The notes beneath the pieces were generated by a model. The model searched no databases. It was not told the origin of the DNA and saw only the letters and a list, made by a program, of their open reading frames with translations. Below, piece after piece: positions 1-9,116 of a stretch of 23,465 nucleotides of DNA (the first letter of the stretch is position 1; each line of letters begins with the position of its first letter). The position numbers were made by a program, and so were the translations under genes. Source of the DNA: a virus; the IMG/VR virus record IMGVR_UViG_3300033064_006053, positions 1-23,465 of that record, one strand, 5' to 3'.

Positions 1-1838
1 GCCCGGACCTGCCGGGCGGGTTCGTGCGGGCGTTCCGGGCCCGCGGGCTTGCTGTCGGCGAGGGACTTCACGAGCCCCTCCAGCCGGTCGAATCGGTCGT
101 GGAGCGCGTCGACGGACTTCTGGGCGTCGTCGGCGTCGCCGGACGGCTGGCGGCCGGATGGGGCCTTGCCCTTGGGCTTGCGTGCCGCCTTGCCCGGCTT
201 GGCGTTCAGCAGTCGCGACGCCAGGGCCGCGCCCTCGTCGTCGTCAGCCCCGTCGTCGTCGTCAGGGTCGTCGGCACCGGGCGGGCCGTCAGCGCCGGGC
301 GCGCCATCGCCTCCGCCCTGCATCGCCTGGATACCCTGCAGGTAGGTCTGGTTGAGGATGAGGTCGCCGCCCTTCCCCTCACCCAGTGCGTCGAGGTCCA
401 GCTCGGCCCGCGCCTCGTCGACCGTCTGGACGTGCCCGACCAGCTTGATGATGCGGTCGAGCCGGTCGCCCTCGCTCTCGACGTCGACGCCGGCGGGCGC
501 GATGACGAAGTCCTCGCCGTTGGGGAGGCGGCGCAGGATCTTGTTCAGAACCTTGAACAAGTGTCTGACGTGCGGCCGGAGCCACCGCGAGCGGGACACG
601 TCGGTCTTGGCCCGGGTGTTGTCGCCGCCCAGCGAGCCGGACTGGCCCGTGTTGCCGAACACGAAGTTGACCTCGGCCGGGTCGATCAGGCAGATCGCGC
701 ACAGCCACTTCGTCACGAAGTTCATCCACTCGGCGAATTCAAGATCGCGGTTGGTGCCCGACAGGCTGACCCAGCGCGCCTCGCCGCCCCAGATCAGGGG
801 TACGCGGTGTGCGTTCTGCGGCCCCGACACCATCGACTTGAAGTCGCGCTGGAAGGCCTCGCGCATCTCGACCGGGGGCGGGCCCGCCTCCTTGTCGGAG
901 ACGAGGTTCAGCAAGCCCTTGGTCTGCGCCCCCTGCCGGAAGAAGCTCTTGTTGTAGTTCCAGGGGTGCAGCCAGGCGCCGAGCGCGTCCACCAGCATCT
1001 CGCACTCGCTGTAGCCGTAGCCGGCCACGGCGAGGTCGTTGCGGGGGTGACGCACGGTCCAGACCAGCTCGTCGCGGGTGAAGGCCTCCACGGGCAGGTC
1101 GTGCGAGTCGACCTGCACGTAGCGGAGCACCGCCCCCGCGTCGTCCGGGTGCTTCCCGCCGTCGTCGGGCGGCGTCGCGAGGCGCATCGACTCGCCGGCC
1201 ATCGGCAGGAACTCGGCCGGCTCGTAGGGCTTGCTGGCCTTGGGCGCGCGACGCAGGCCGGCGCCGACCGTGCCGTCGAAGCCGCGGGACCGCGCCTCGG
1301 CCTCGCTCGGAACGAGCTGCACGGGCGCCTGGTCGTAGGCGAACGAGTCACGGAAGGTCCGCTTGACGAAGCCCTCGAGGTCCGGCCGGTCGTGCTCGTC
1401 GGCGTAGCCGTAGCCGCACTCGCGGAAGAAGCGTTCCTTCTCGGCCATCTCGCGCTTGGCCGCGCGGGTCGCGTTGGCCTCGCGGTCGCGCAGTCGCACC
1501 GCGAAGCCGGGGAGGCGCGGGTTGTCCTGCGGGACCGAGAACTCGGCGAGCGCCGACTCCATGACGTTCATGATCGCCGCCACGGGCGTCACGGCGGTCA
1601 TGCGCCGGAGCACTGCGTGGTTGAGGTGCGACGGCCGCAGCAGGTACTCGCCGCGTCCGTAGCCGCCCCGCAGGATCGTCGTCTCCGGGTCCGTGAAGAT
1701 GCCGCGGGGCGGCCCGGCCGCGAGCTCGCGCGCCTCTCGGGCGCGCGGGTCCTCATCGCTCAGGCGGGCCTTCTCGAGGTCCGACGATGCGTCGTCGGCC
1801 GGGCGCTGACCGGCGAAACCGAGGTGCCCAGGGATCAT
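1..1838 (-). CDS. Phage portal protein (C-terminus cut by window edge)
   Basis: The reading frame is open on the minus strand from ATG at 1838 to the window edge (about 612 codons, no stop). The portal forms the dodecameric DNA channel at the capsid vertex, where it meets terminase and tail. The clearest signature is the stretch around residues 263-310: RHPRND, then GYGYSECE (about 273-280), then NYNKSFFRQGAQTKGLL, the pattern of HK97/PBSX-type portals. A WLCAICLIDPAEV segment and a later QTVDEARAELDL segment also fit. The tail of the visible part is low-complexity, with Gly/Pro/Asp-rich then Lys/Ala-rich sequence and a final predicted helix (DRFDRLEGLVKSLAD). Its ATG overlaps the TGA of the preceding gene (ATGA), so the two are translationally coupled. 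Portal identity is firm; the subfamily is inferred. Confidence 0.88.
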   Translation of the reverse strand, partial: MIPGHLGFAGQRPADDASSDLEKARLSDEDPRAREARELAAGPPRGIFTDPETTILRGGYGRGEYLLRPSHLNHAVLRRMTAVTPVAAIMNVMESALAEFSVPQDNPRLPGFAVRLRDREANATRAAKREMAEKERFFRECGYGYADEHDRPDLEGFVKRTFRDSFAYDQAPVQLVPSEAEARSRGFDGTVGAGLRRAPKASKPYEPAEFLPMAGESMRLATPPDDGGKHPDDAGAVLRYVQVDSHDLPVEAFTRDELVWTVRHPRNDLAVAGYGYSECEMLVDALGAWLHPWNYNKSFFRQGAQTKGLLNLVSDKEAGPPPVEMREAFQRDFKSMVSGPQNAHRVPLIWGGEARWVSLSGTNRDLEFAEWMNFVTKWLCAICLIDPAEVNFVFGNTGQSGSLGGDNTRAKTDVSRSRWLRPHVRHLFKVLNKILRRLPNGEDFVIAPAGVDVESEGDRLDRIIKLVGHVQTVDEARAELDLDALGEGKGGDLILNQTYLQGIQAMQGGGDGAPGADGPPGADDPDDDDGADDDEGAALASRLLNAKPGKAARKPKGKAPSGRQPSGDADDAQKSVDALHDRFDRLEGLVKSLADSKPAGPERPHEPARQVR

Positions 1839-4800
1839 GCGGCGAGTCCCCGGGCGGCCCGGGCGCGCTGCACCAGTGCGTCGAGGGGTCGCAGGGGGCC
1901 GGACGCGCGGACGAAGGCCTTGGCGAGCGGGGAGCTGCCGGCCCGGGGGGCCGGCAGCAGCTTCGCCGCCGGGCCCGACTCGCGCGTCGGGAAGTGCCCG
2001 TGCGGCACAGGACGAACGCCGGCCGCGCGGAGGCTCTCGACTGCGGCCTTCTGCCGGTGTCCCGCGTTCTGGTCGAGGTTGTAGAGGGCCGCCTCGTCGC
2101 CGTCGCGCCAGGCCCCGCGCTCGAAGGTGTAGCCGTTGTTCCAGGCCTGCTGAACGGCGCTCCCCGACGCGGTGCGAGCTGCGTTCGCGCTGTCACTCGT
2201 GTCGGTCGCGTGGGTCTTGCCGGCCATGATCGCGCGCCACTTCCCGGTGAGGTGCGCCGCCTCGGCGGTGAGGCTGTCCCTGTCCACCGCGCGGGGCGCA
2301 CGGTCGTGCTCCGCGTAGGCCGGCGGGTCGCGCTCGGCGCGCTCCCGGGCCTTCTCGCGGGACGTGGCGTAGCCGCCCTCCATGCCGGCCAACTGCCCGC
2401 CGCCCGTGCCCCAGCGGTGCGACCCTCGCGCGTCCACGTTGGCGTGCCCACCGCGGAGTTGGCCCGCGATCTCGCGCATGCGCTGTGAGTCGCGGGACCG
2501 CTCGGCGCCGTGGGGGTCGTGCCCGGGCATGCCGGAGGTGGTGGTCCAGGTGTCGGCCCGCACCACGCCGTCGTGGGATCGGTCGGGCGTCTCGTACTGG
2601 TGCCGCAGGTGCTCGGGCACCTCGAAGGAGGCGTGCCCGATGTGCTCGGCGACGTGGTCCAGATCGGCGGCCGTCTGCAGGTGCTCACGGGTGGGCTTGC
2701 CGGCGCGCGCGTGGACCGCCCGGAGGTCCTCGGCGTAGGCCCGGGCGTCGCGCCGCTTCTCGGTGGACCCGTCGCGGTGCTCGGTGGTGGTGCCGTCGTC
2801 GTGGTGCTCGACCACGGACCACGACGGGCCCACGCCGCGGTGATCCTTGCGCACCACCGTCACGTTGCCTTCGTGGTGGTCGACCGACGCGCCGGACCCG
2901 CCGACCGCCTCGATGGCCGCAGCGTGCTTCTGCGCGTCGGTCCGGCGCGGCGTGGACACCGGCGCGGCCTGCGACGCGGCGCGCCGGGCGAGGTCCGCGC
3001 GGGCGACGACGGCGCGGGCATCCTTCCTGTCTGCATCGGCCTCGCGCTGGGCCTTGCGCCCGTCGCGGTGTGCCTGCATCGCCTGGTGGACCTCGGCGAG
3101 CGCGCGCGGCGCGGGGGCGGCCTGCGAGGGGCGCCAGGTCCCGGCGGCCTTGCGTCGTTCCACCTCAGCCGCGGCGTGGGCCACCCCGAACCCGTAGGGC
3201 CCCTGGTGGGTCTTGGCCTGAATGCCGCCTCGCGCCGGGTCCGCGGCAGCGATCGCCGCGAGGTCGTCGTCCGACGCCGTGCTGATGACCGCGTCCATCG
3301 CCTCGCGGTGCGGCATCCCGAGCTCGTGGTGCCCGCGCAGGTGCCCGGACCCGTCCGGGGCGCCGTGGGCGGTCACGCGGGCGTTGCGGCCGCCGACGCG
3401 CGCCACCTCGAGCGTGTCGTTCCGGTGCGTGACGACCTCGCCCACGTCGGGCGCGTCGGTCCGCCACGCGCCGCCACCGGCGAGGTGGTGGTACAGCTTG
3501 CTCAGGCGCGCCTCGGCGCTCCCCGTGGCGCGGGCGCGCGCGGCCTGGGCTTCCTGGTGTGCGCGGTGCCGGCCCATGATTGCCGGGAGCGCGGCGCGCA
3601 GGTGCTCGACGCCGTGGTGCTTGTACCCGAGCTCGCGCTTGCCGCCGTAGGTGTTGAAGCCCCGCTGCCGCGCCCGGTCCAGGGCCTGCTGCACTTCGCG
3701 CGGGTCCTGCCACTTGTGGCCCGCCTCGAACGCCTCGACCTCGTGCCGGACCTTCGCCGCGTCGCGCGCCTTCATCTTGTCGAGGATCTTGCCGTCCCCC
3801 GCGTCGATGGCCGCGACCTCGGCCGCGTGGCGCGCGGTCATGGCCTCGGCGCTCTCCTGGCGGGTCGGCTGGATCTTCTCGGGCACCGGCGCGGGGGCGT
3901 TCGCGGGGTCCAGGCCGAGCTTCGCCCGGGCGGCGACCGCCGCTGCCGCGTTGCGGTCGCGGTTGCGGATCGCCTGCCCCTCGCTGGCGGTCTCGGCGGC
4001 GATGCGCCGTGCGTCGCCGAGGTAGTGCTCGCCGCGGTCCTTGCCGTCGATGACCAGGCGGTGCTTGTGCGAGCCGCCGGCGGCCGGCGTGACCTTCACG
4101 TCGGCGCGGCGCCCCTCGACACCGGCGTTCTCGGCGCGCTTCTGGCGCCACGACTCCCCCGCACCCGCGGCGGCGTCCCATGCGCTCGGCTTGGGGGCAG
4201 CCGGGGGCGGTGCCGGCGGCGCGGGTTGAACGGCGGCCTGGGGGGCCACAGCCGGCGCAACGGGCGTCCCGCCTGCGCCCCACCGCGCGGCGAAGTCCCG
4301 GGCGTGTGCCGGGTCGCGGAAGGTGAAGCCCTGCCCGCGCAGGTGGTAACCCTTCACGGCCTCGGCGTCCGCCTTCATCGCCGCGAACTGCTCGGGTGGA
4401 ATCGACCCGGTGTGCGGGACCGACCAGACCTTGTTTCCGCGCTTCTGCGTGGTGCCTTCGACCACCTCGCCGATGAAGGCCACGGGTGGGTGCGCGCCGC
4501 CAGCTGCGGGGGCCGGGGCAGGGATCGACGCGAGCGCGGCCTTGGCTCGCTCGAGGCTGTCGGCGGGCTGCGGGGCCGTGGCGGGCGGCCCCGCCGGCCC
4601 GACCTCGGCAGGGGCGCGGGCCGCCCGACCGGCCATGACGGCCTGGCGGGCCTCGGCTCGCTGGTCGGCGTCGCCGCCCGCCGTGGCGATCTCCTGCAGG
4701 GCCGCCGCGCGCCGCTGGGACGCCTCGGCGCCGCTGAACTCGACCTGCTGGTCGGGGTGGGGCGCCATCACGTCGGCCCTGATGCCGCTCGGACCGCTGC

Positions 4801-7702
4801 CCTTCACGCTGCCGGACAGGGCGCGCGCGGTGTAGCTGCGGCCGTTCCCGTGGTCGGTCCACCCGGTCACGACGTAGCGCCGCCCGGTGCCGTGCAGCGT
4901 CACCACCTGGCCCACGTGGTAGGTGGCGTCGCCGTGCTCGGCCTTCGCGGCTGCGACCTTGTCGGCGTCGGCCTTGTGCTTCGCCGCCACGCTTCCGGCC
5001 GGGTGGCCCTTGCCGGGCGTGAACAGGCCCGCGTGCTGCTCGAGGCGGCGCAGGGTGTCGTCGCGACCATCCGGGCTGATGATGTCCAAACCCAGGTGCT
5101 GCTCTCGGCGCAACGCTCGGAGCGCGTCTGCGTCGCCGTCGACGTGAATCCACCCGTAGGCGGTGCCGGAGCTGCCGCGCACACTCCAACCCCCACCTGG
5201 GTGGGCAGCCTCGAGCGCGGCCTTGATGCGCTTCACTGCCTCGCCGCGGTCCGCCGGCGGGTGCCAGCCGGCCGTTGCCTCCTGGTGGGCCTTCTTCTCG
5301 GCGGCCGCCTCTGCGTCTCGCTTCTCGCGATCTGCGACGGCGCGGGCCTTGCCCTCGGCGATGCCCTCCGGGGAGCGGGGACCGCGCGGGTCTTCGTCCT
5401 CCCACTTGAACCGCGCCCCGCGGTCGCCGAAGTCGCGGGCGACCATGCTGTGCGTGACGCTGCTTTCGGTGCCGTCGTCCCACCGGACGACGTAGCGGTC
5501 GCCCCACTCCCCACTCTTGACAGCGCTCACGATCTCGCCGTTGCGGGGCTGGTTCGCCATGTCGCCGGTGTAGTGGAGCCGATCGCCGGGCTTGCCGATG
5601 CGACGGCCGTTGGCGTCCCGCTCGACAGGCGGCGTTGCAGCCGGCGCGGGTTGCGGCCGCGCGGGGAAGGCCAGCACCTTCGCGCTGGGCGCCGCGGGCG
5701 CCACGGGGGCATCCAGCTTCGCCTTGAGGTGGTCGATCACCTTGGACGCATCCGACCGATTGAGCCCCCCGACGGACAGGCCGCCAAGCGCCGCCTTGAT
5801 GGCGTCGTCGCGGAAGCGGTAGCCGGCCCGGCCCAGCATGCCGTCGATCGCCTGCATTTGTGCGTCGGTCGGCTTCGCGTGGTGGTGCTTGACGGCCGTA
5901 CCTTCGGCCTGCCCGGTCTGAGCGGCCCCGAGCGCGTCGCTGTCAGCCGCAGCCTCGTCGAAGTGGCTGTCGTTGGCCGGAGACAGCGCGCCTGGCGACA
6001 CGGTCGAAGACGATCCGGTGTGCCGAATGACGACAACCTTCCCATCGGGAAGCACATCGCGCACGGTGCCCGCGCGCCGGATGTACCTGTTGAGCGTCTT
6101 GCTGTGCTGCTGCCACGTCACGCGGCTGCCCGGCTCGCCGTGTTTTGGCGTGGGCGCGCTCGGCACCGGCGCCGTCGCCCCCCCACCCTGCCCCAGGTGC
6201 CGCGTGTGCTCGTACCGGGCCGCCTCGGCGGCGATGCGGGCGCGCTGCTTCGCGGTCCCGTGCTTGCCGGCGGCCGCGATGTCGCGCCCCATCTGGTCGC
6301 GGTGCTCGCCGATGGCGGTCGCGTGGTGGGCGTGGAGCATCGCGACCAGCGCGCGCCGCTCGACGACGTGCACGGCCCCGGTCTCGTCGTGGCGGATCGT
6401 GACCCTGTCGCCGTCGACCGCCTGGATGTGGAAGTGGCCGGACGTCCCGTCGTCGTCCAGCTTGAACGCGGCCCCGACCTTCATCTCGTCGGCGTGGCCG
6501 AGGCCGGCGCCGCCGCTCACCCGGTAGAAGTAGCGCCAGGGGCGCTTGGGGTTCCCGGTGGGGACGCGGCGCAGGTACTTGTGCCCTGCCCCCTTCGCCA
6601 GGTCGGAGGCCTGCGCCGCGTACAGGCGCTCGCCCAGCCAGTCGGGCACCTCGCACTCGGCGATGGCGTCGAGGGCGCCCACGGCCTTCGCGAGGCTCGC
6701 TCCACCTTCGATCTTCTTGCCGCCCCGCTGCGCCAGCCACGCTCGCAGCTCGCCCATCGGCAGCTTGCGCACGGTCCCCATCTTGAGGTCGCGGCGGTTG
6801 TAGGCGGCGCCGAAGCAGGCCCGCACGTCGTCGGCAGTGCCGAAGCCGACGAAGACCTTGTCCTCGTCGTGCTCGCCCGTCGCCGGGTCGCGCAGGTGGA
6901 TGACGTAGGCGAAGGGCGCGTGGCCGTTCGGCCCGACGAAGGCGTCGACCGGATCGCCGTCGGTGCCCTCGGTCGCGGCGAACTCGCCGTAGTGGGCCGG
7001 CATCGTGACCGACCAGGGCTTGCCGTCGGCGTCGGTCCCCGATCGCGTGCCGCCGCGCTGGGTCTCGACCAGGATGGTCAGGCCCTGGAAGTCGATGGTC
7101 CCGACGTAGGGGTACTCCGCGCGGTTGGGCCGAGGCGGCGGCCCGACCACGACGGCGCCGTCCACCTGGGCGTCGCCCCCGCCGGACGCCCCGTCCGCCC
7201 CGCGCAGCCGGCGCGCAGCGGCCAGGAGCGGGTTGCTCACACCCTCCCCCTTCGCGAGGGCCCCGCGCCCATTCTCGGCCAGGCTCGCCCCGAGTCGCCC
7301 GAGCTGGCGCCGGTGCCGCTGCCCGTACTCCCGCACCTCGGCGTCGCTCGCGCTCGAGAGGTAGGCGCCGCGGTAGTCCGGGTCGGAGGGGTAGTCGTGG
7401 GCGGCCCGCTGCAGGGCGGCCCGCTCGGACGCATCCCCCATCGACTCGACCGCCTCGATGGCGTCGGGCGAGGGGGTGTCGCGCTCACCGCCCCGGGCAC
7501 CCGCCAGCCGGGCGACGACGCGCGCGGCGAGGTCGGCCGGGAACCACCTGAGCGAGGCGGCGCTGACGCTGCCACGACGCGCCAGTCGCGCCACGGTGGC
7601 GGCCTGGGTGTCGGTCAGGCCGAGCCCATCGAGCGAGGGCGGAAGGGGGCGCACGCCCCGGATGGCGCCGGGCTGAATCGGGTGGTGGGGGAGGACAGCC
7701 AC
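1835..7702 (-). CDS. Giant polyvalent phage protein with inorganic-pyrophosphatase-like domain
   Basis: This 1955-residue multidomain protein starts at a GTG, the most upstream start after an in-frame TGA; the ribosome site is poor, so the start is uncertain. After a helical N-terminus, residues about 195-325 match the inorganic-pyrophosphatase-like (InPase) domain of phage polyvalent proteins: MPAHYGEF, GTDGDPVDAFVGPNG, DEDKVFVGFGT, KMGTVRKLPMGEL. Next come KYLRRVP...RYFYRV (about 375-395), several SH3-like segments (about 530-575, 705-755, 928-970), a helical unit with RSDASKVIDHLK (about 610-665), an SVRGSSG unit resembling an LPD29-type domain (about 820-890) and a GEVVEGTTQKRGNKVW unit (about 1078-1145). 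The remainder is Ala/Arg/His-rich and unrecognised. Such proteins are thought to be packaged or injected and to act early in the host; that role is inferred here. It lies directly upstream of the portal, whose ATG overlaps its stop. Confidence 0.85.
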   Translation of the reverse strand: MAVLPHHPIQPGAIRGVRPLPPSLDGLGLTDTQAATVARLARRGSVSAASLRWFPADLAARVVARLAGARGGERDTPSPDAIEAVESMGDASERAALQRAAHDYPSDPDYRGAYLSSASDAEVREYGQRHRRQLGRLGASLAENGRGALAKGEGVSNPLLAAARRLRGADGASGGGDAQVDGAVVVGPPPRPNRAEYPYVGTIDFQGLTILVETQRGGTRSGTDADGKPWSVTMPAHYGEFAATEGTDGDPVDAFVGPNGHAPFAYVIHLRDPATGEHDEDKVFVGFGTADDVRACFGAAYNRRDLKMGTVRKLPMGELRAWLAQRGGKKIEGGASLAKAVGALDAIAECEVPDWLGERLYAAQASDLAKGAGHKYLRRVPTGNPKRPWRYFYRVSGGAGLGHADEMKVGAAFKLDDDGTSGHFHIQAVDGDRVTIRHDETGAVHVVERRALVAMLHAHHATAIGEHRDQMGRDIAAAGKHGTAKQRARIAAEAARYEHTRHLGQGGGATAPVPSAPTPKHGEPGSRVTWQQHSKTLNRYIRRAGTVRDVLPDGKVVVIRHTGSSSTVSPGALSPANDSHFDEAAADSDALGAAQTGQAEGTAVKHHHAKPTDAQMQAIDGMLGRAGYRFRDDAIKAALGGLSVGGLNRSDASKVIDHLKAKLDAPVAPAAPSAKVLAFPARPQPAPAATPPVERDANGRRIGKPGDRLHYTGDMANQPRNGEIVSAVKSGEWGDRYVVRWDDGTESSVTHSMVARDFGDRGARFKWEDEDPRGPRSPEGIAEGKARAVADREKRDAEAAAEKKAHQEATAGWHPPADRGEAVKRIKAALEAAHPGGGWSVRGSSGTAYGWIHVDGDADALRALRREQHLGLDIISPDGRDDTLRRLEQHAGLFTPGKGHPAGSVAAKHKADADKVAAAKAEHGDATYHVGQVVTLHGTGRRYVVTGWTDHGNGRSYTARALSGSVKGSGPSGIRADVMAPHPDQQVEFSGAEASQRRAAALQEIATAGGDADQRAEARQAVMAGRAARAPAEVGPAGPPATAPQPADSLERAKAALASIPAPAPAAGGAHPPVAFIGEVVEGTTQKRGNKVWSVPHTGSIPPEQFAAMKADAEAVKGYHLRGQGFTFRDPAHARDFAARWGAGGTPVAPAVAPQAAVQPAPPAPPPAAPKPSAWDAAAGAGESWRQKRAENAGVEGRRADVKVTPAAGGSHKHRLVIDGKDRGEHYLGDARRIAAETASEGQAIRNRDRNAAAAVAARAKLGLDPANAPAPVPEKIQPTRQESAEAMTARHAAEVAAIDAGDGKILDKMKARDAAKVRHEVEAFEAGHKWQDPREVQQALDRARQRGFNTYGGKRELGYKHHGVEHLRAALPAIMGRHRAHQEAQAARARATGSAEARLSKLYHHLAGGGAWRTDAPDVGEVVTHRNDTLEVARVGGRNARVTAHGAPDGSGHLRGHHELGMPHREAMDAVISTASDDDLAAIAAADPARGGIQAKTHQGPYGFGVAHAAAEVERRKAAGTWRPSQAAPAPRALAEVHQAMQAHRDGRKAQREADADRKDARAVVARADLARRAASQAAPVSTPRRTDAQKHAAAIEAVGGSGASVDHHEGNVTVVRKDHRGVGPSWSVVEHHDDGTTTEHRDGSTEKRRDARAYAEDLRAVHARAGKPTREHLQTAADLDHVAEHIGHASFEVPEHLRHQYETPDRSHDGVVRADTWTTTSGMPGHDPHGAERSRDSQRMREIAGQLRGGHANVDARGSHRWGTGGGQLAGMEGGYATSREKARERAERDPPAYAEHDRAPRAVDRDSLTAEAAHLTGKWRAIMAGKTHATDTSDSANAARTASGSAVQQAWNNGYTFERGAWRDGDEAALYNLDQNAGHRQKAAVESLRAAGVRPVPHGHFPTRESGPAAKLLPAPRAGSSPLAKAFVRASGPLRPLDALVQRARAARGLAA

Positions 7703-7832
7703 GCGCGCGCCCCGGGGTGTTGCGACACGCGGGCATCGTAGCAGCGCACTGAACCTCTGTCACGGGGTCTGGTGGCCGCACAGGCATGGGCTCAGTCGAG
7801 GGCGCGGCGCGCTGGGGTCTCAATCGGTTCGG

Positions 7833-8336
7833 TCAGTCATCCATCTGGGAAAGGAGCCAGTCGTAGTAGGCGCAGGCGCCATCGCCGCCGTCGAGCACGG
7901 CCAGTGCAACATCCGGCAGGAGCTCCCGACCGATGGAAAGCACCCTCGCCTCGAACTCGACCGCCGCAGCGCGGCCGCCAGCCGTCTCGATGAAACGGTC
8001 TGCCGCCGCCTGCTGCGCAGCAGGCGACGCCATGATGTCCAGGTCGTCGGCGGTCAGGTCGGCCAGGTCGGCGGTCGGGCGCCAGCCGCGGCCGACGTCC
8101 ATCTGGACCACGCCGCCGCGCTTGCGGACGGCGTCGGCCAGTCGCTCGGTCGCCACCGCGACGAAGAAACCGTCGCCGCCCTCGGCGTGGGCCTCGGCGA
8201 TGGCCTCGATGAAGAGCTCGTCGTCGGCCGCCTCCTGGCCGAGCCAGGCCTTCGCGTCCTCGACTGCGGCCTCGGGCGTCTCACCGAGACCCCACGCTCG
8301 CCCCTGGCCGATGACGATGTACCTGTTGCTGTCCAT
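7833..8336 (-). CDS. Hypothetical phage protein, 167 aa
   Basis: The product is 167 aa, starting MDSNRYIVIGQGRAWG. The ATG at 8336 is chosen over an upstream in-frame start at 8417 because the upstream extension overlaps the previous gene and looks like shadow sequence. The N-terminus has the pattern 'IVxGxGxAWGxGxTxExAxxDAxAW', seen in small phage proteins of unknown function; I do not recognise a named family. The C-terminal half is acidic and alanine-rich with no membrane segment or cysteine motif. The gene lies 34 nt after the stop of its upstream neighbour and about 130 nt before the giant polyvalent gene, probably in the same late transcript. Confidence 0.65.
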   Translation of the reverse strand: MDSNRYIVIGQGRAWGLGETPEAAVEDAKAWLGQEAADDELFIEAIAEAHAEGGDGFFVAVATERLADAVRKRGGVVQMDVGRGWRPTADLADLTADDLDIMASPAAQQAAADRFIETAGGRAAAVEFEARVLSIGRELLPDVALAVLDGGDGACAYYDWLLSQMDD

Positions 8337-8370
8337 GTTGCCCACCCCCGTTGCGGCGTTGCCCAGTTGG

Positions 8371-8736
8371 TCAGAATCGGGCGGCCGTGGCCGCCGCCTG
8401 CTTGGCCCGCCACTCATCAGCCTCGCGGTGGCGCGACTTCTCAGCCGCGGCCTCGGCCAGTGCCTCGTAGACGCAGCCGGCCTCGCGGAGCGCCTCGTTC
8501 GCGTTCCAGCGGGCGTCGTCGCCGATCAGCATCTGGTGCACGTGCGACGCCGCGCCCGACGCCGCGATGCGCGCCAACGTCGGCGCCGCCGCCCCGTCCT
8601 TCATCGGGTAGGCGCCGACGAGCGCATACCACTCGCTCGGGTCCGCCCCGTCCGCCGGGGCGTGCAGCCCGTCCGCGAAGACCGCGGGCGCAACGATGTC
8701 GATCACGGCCTGGATCTGGTGCTCGTTCAAGTACAT
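8371..8736 (-). CDS. Hypothetical phage protein, 121 aa
   Basis: The product starts MYLNEHQIQAVIDIVAP and is 121 aa. The ATG at 8736 is preceded by GGGAG with a 7-nt gap, a strong ribosome site, so the longer in-frame start at 8787 is rejected. It reads as a soluble, helical, alanine-rich protein with no recognised motif (central GAYPMKDGAAAPTLARI; C-terminus EWRAKQAAATAARF). Its start region carries a 39-bp sequence repeated almost exactly at the start of the next upstream gene, including a small hairpin abutting the ribosome site. The two genes may therefore be co-regulated at translation. Confidence 0.6.
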   Translation of the reverse strand: MYLNEHQIQAVIDIVAPAVFADGLHAPADGADPSEWYALVGAYPMKDGAAAPTLARIAASGAASHVHQMLIGDDARWNANEALREAGCVYEALAEAAAEKSRHREADEWRAKQAAATAARF

Positions 8737-8772
8737 GCCCTGTCTCCCGTGTTCGGGCCGGCTCCGCTGCCG
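8734..8772 (-). repeat. 39-bp direct repeat, copy A (start site of the 121-aa gene)
   Basis: This segment matches 8982-9020 at 38 of 39 positions (a single C/T difference). Read on the coding (minus) strand it ends with the start codon and includes the stem CCCG-AACA-CGGG, whose 3' arm runs into the GGGAG ribosome site, 7 nt before ATG. The segment therefore looks like a duplicated translation-initiation region. The repeat and stem are seen directly; a regulatory role is inferred. Confidence 0.85.
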
Positions 8773-8798
8773 GCGCGGAAAATCCATACGACCGCGAC

Positions 8799-8984
8799 TC
8801 AGACTCGCTGGTAGCTGATGGCACCGTCGAGCACCATGTCCTCGGCCGTGACGAGCCTCGGATCGTAGTCCGCGGGCATCGTGACGCGGTACTTGCCCGG
8901 GTCGACGACCGCGACGGCGGGCCCGTCGCCCTGGCGAACGGTGGTGGTCTCGGCGATGCGGATGGTGGCGGTCTTGGTCTTCAT
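8799..8984 (-). CDS. Hypothetical small phage protein, 61 aa
   Basis: The product is 61 aa, starting MKTKTATIRIAETTTVRQGDG and ending YDPRLVTAEDMVLDGAISYQRV. The start at 8984 has GGGAG 7 nt upstream inside the 39-bp repeat. The alternating hydrophobic/polar pattern suggests a small beta-rich fold; I do not recognise the family. It is the first gene after the A+T-richer gap at 9021-9116 and may be the promoter-proximal gene of a late sub-operon. Confidence 0.6.
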   Translation of the reverse strand: MKTKTATIRIAETTTVRQGDGPAVAVVDPGKYRVTMPADYDPRLVTAEDMVLDGAISYQRV

Positions 8985-9020
8985 GCCCTGTCTCCCGTGT
9001 TCGGGCCGGCTCCGTTGCCG
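8982..9020 (-). repeat. 39-bp direct repeat, copy B (start site of the 61-aa gene)
   Basis: This is the partner of 8734-8772, with one mismatch. It covers the same coding-strand elements: a GAGCCGG lead-in, the CCCG-AACA-CGGG stem, GGGAG and the ATG. The two flanking genes encode unrelated proteins, so the similarity stops at the start codon. That argues for selection on, or recombination through, the control element rather than gene duplication. Confidence 0.85.
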
Positions 9021-9116
9021 ACCTTGTGACCGAACCCTAGTGCCCGCGGCCGCACCATGCAAACAATTTGTTAGCACTGGCGCGATTATTCTGGAATCGA
9101 CTGCAACCTCAGCACC
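9021..9116. other. Intergenic gap with A+T-rich patch, possible leftward promoter
   Basis: This 96-bp gap between the HTH gene and the 61-aa gene contains a patch (about 9056-9096, AAACAATTTGTTAGC and GATTATTC) that is clearly A+T-richer than its surroundings. On the minus strand, TTCCAG and TAACAA are 17 bp apart, a poor sigma-70 match (about half of each box). I call it only a possible promoter region for the downstream small genes, polyvalent protein and portal. Confidence 0.3.

Noticed and set aside
24-2084. Long plus-strand open frame (686 codons)
   Set aside because: It is opposite the portal gene; its Arg/Val/Leu/Gly-rich product has no family motif and the minus strand carries clear portal motifs.
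3165-5507. 780-codon minus-strand frame
   Set aside because: Arg/Gly/Pro-rich out-of-frame reading of the polyvalent gene with no recognisable domain.
2510-7741. 1743-codon plus-strand open frame
   Set aside because: It mirrors the polyvalent gene in G+C-rich DNA where antisense frames stay open; the product is low-information Val/Gly/Arg/His-rich sequence.
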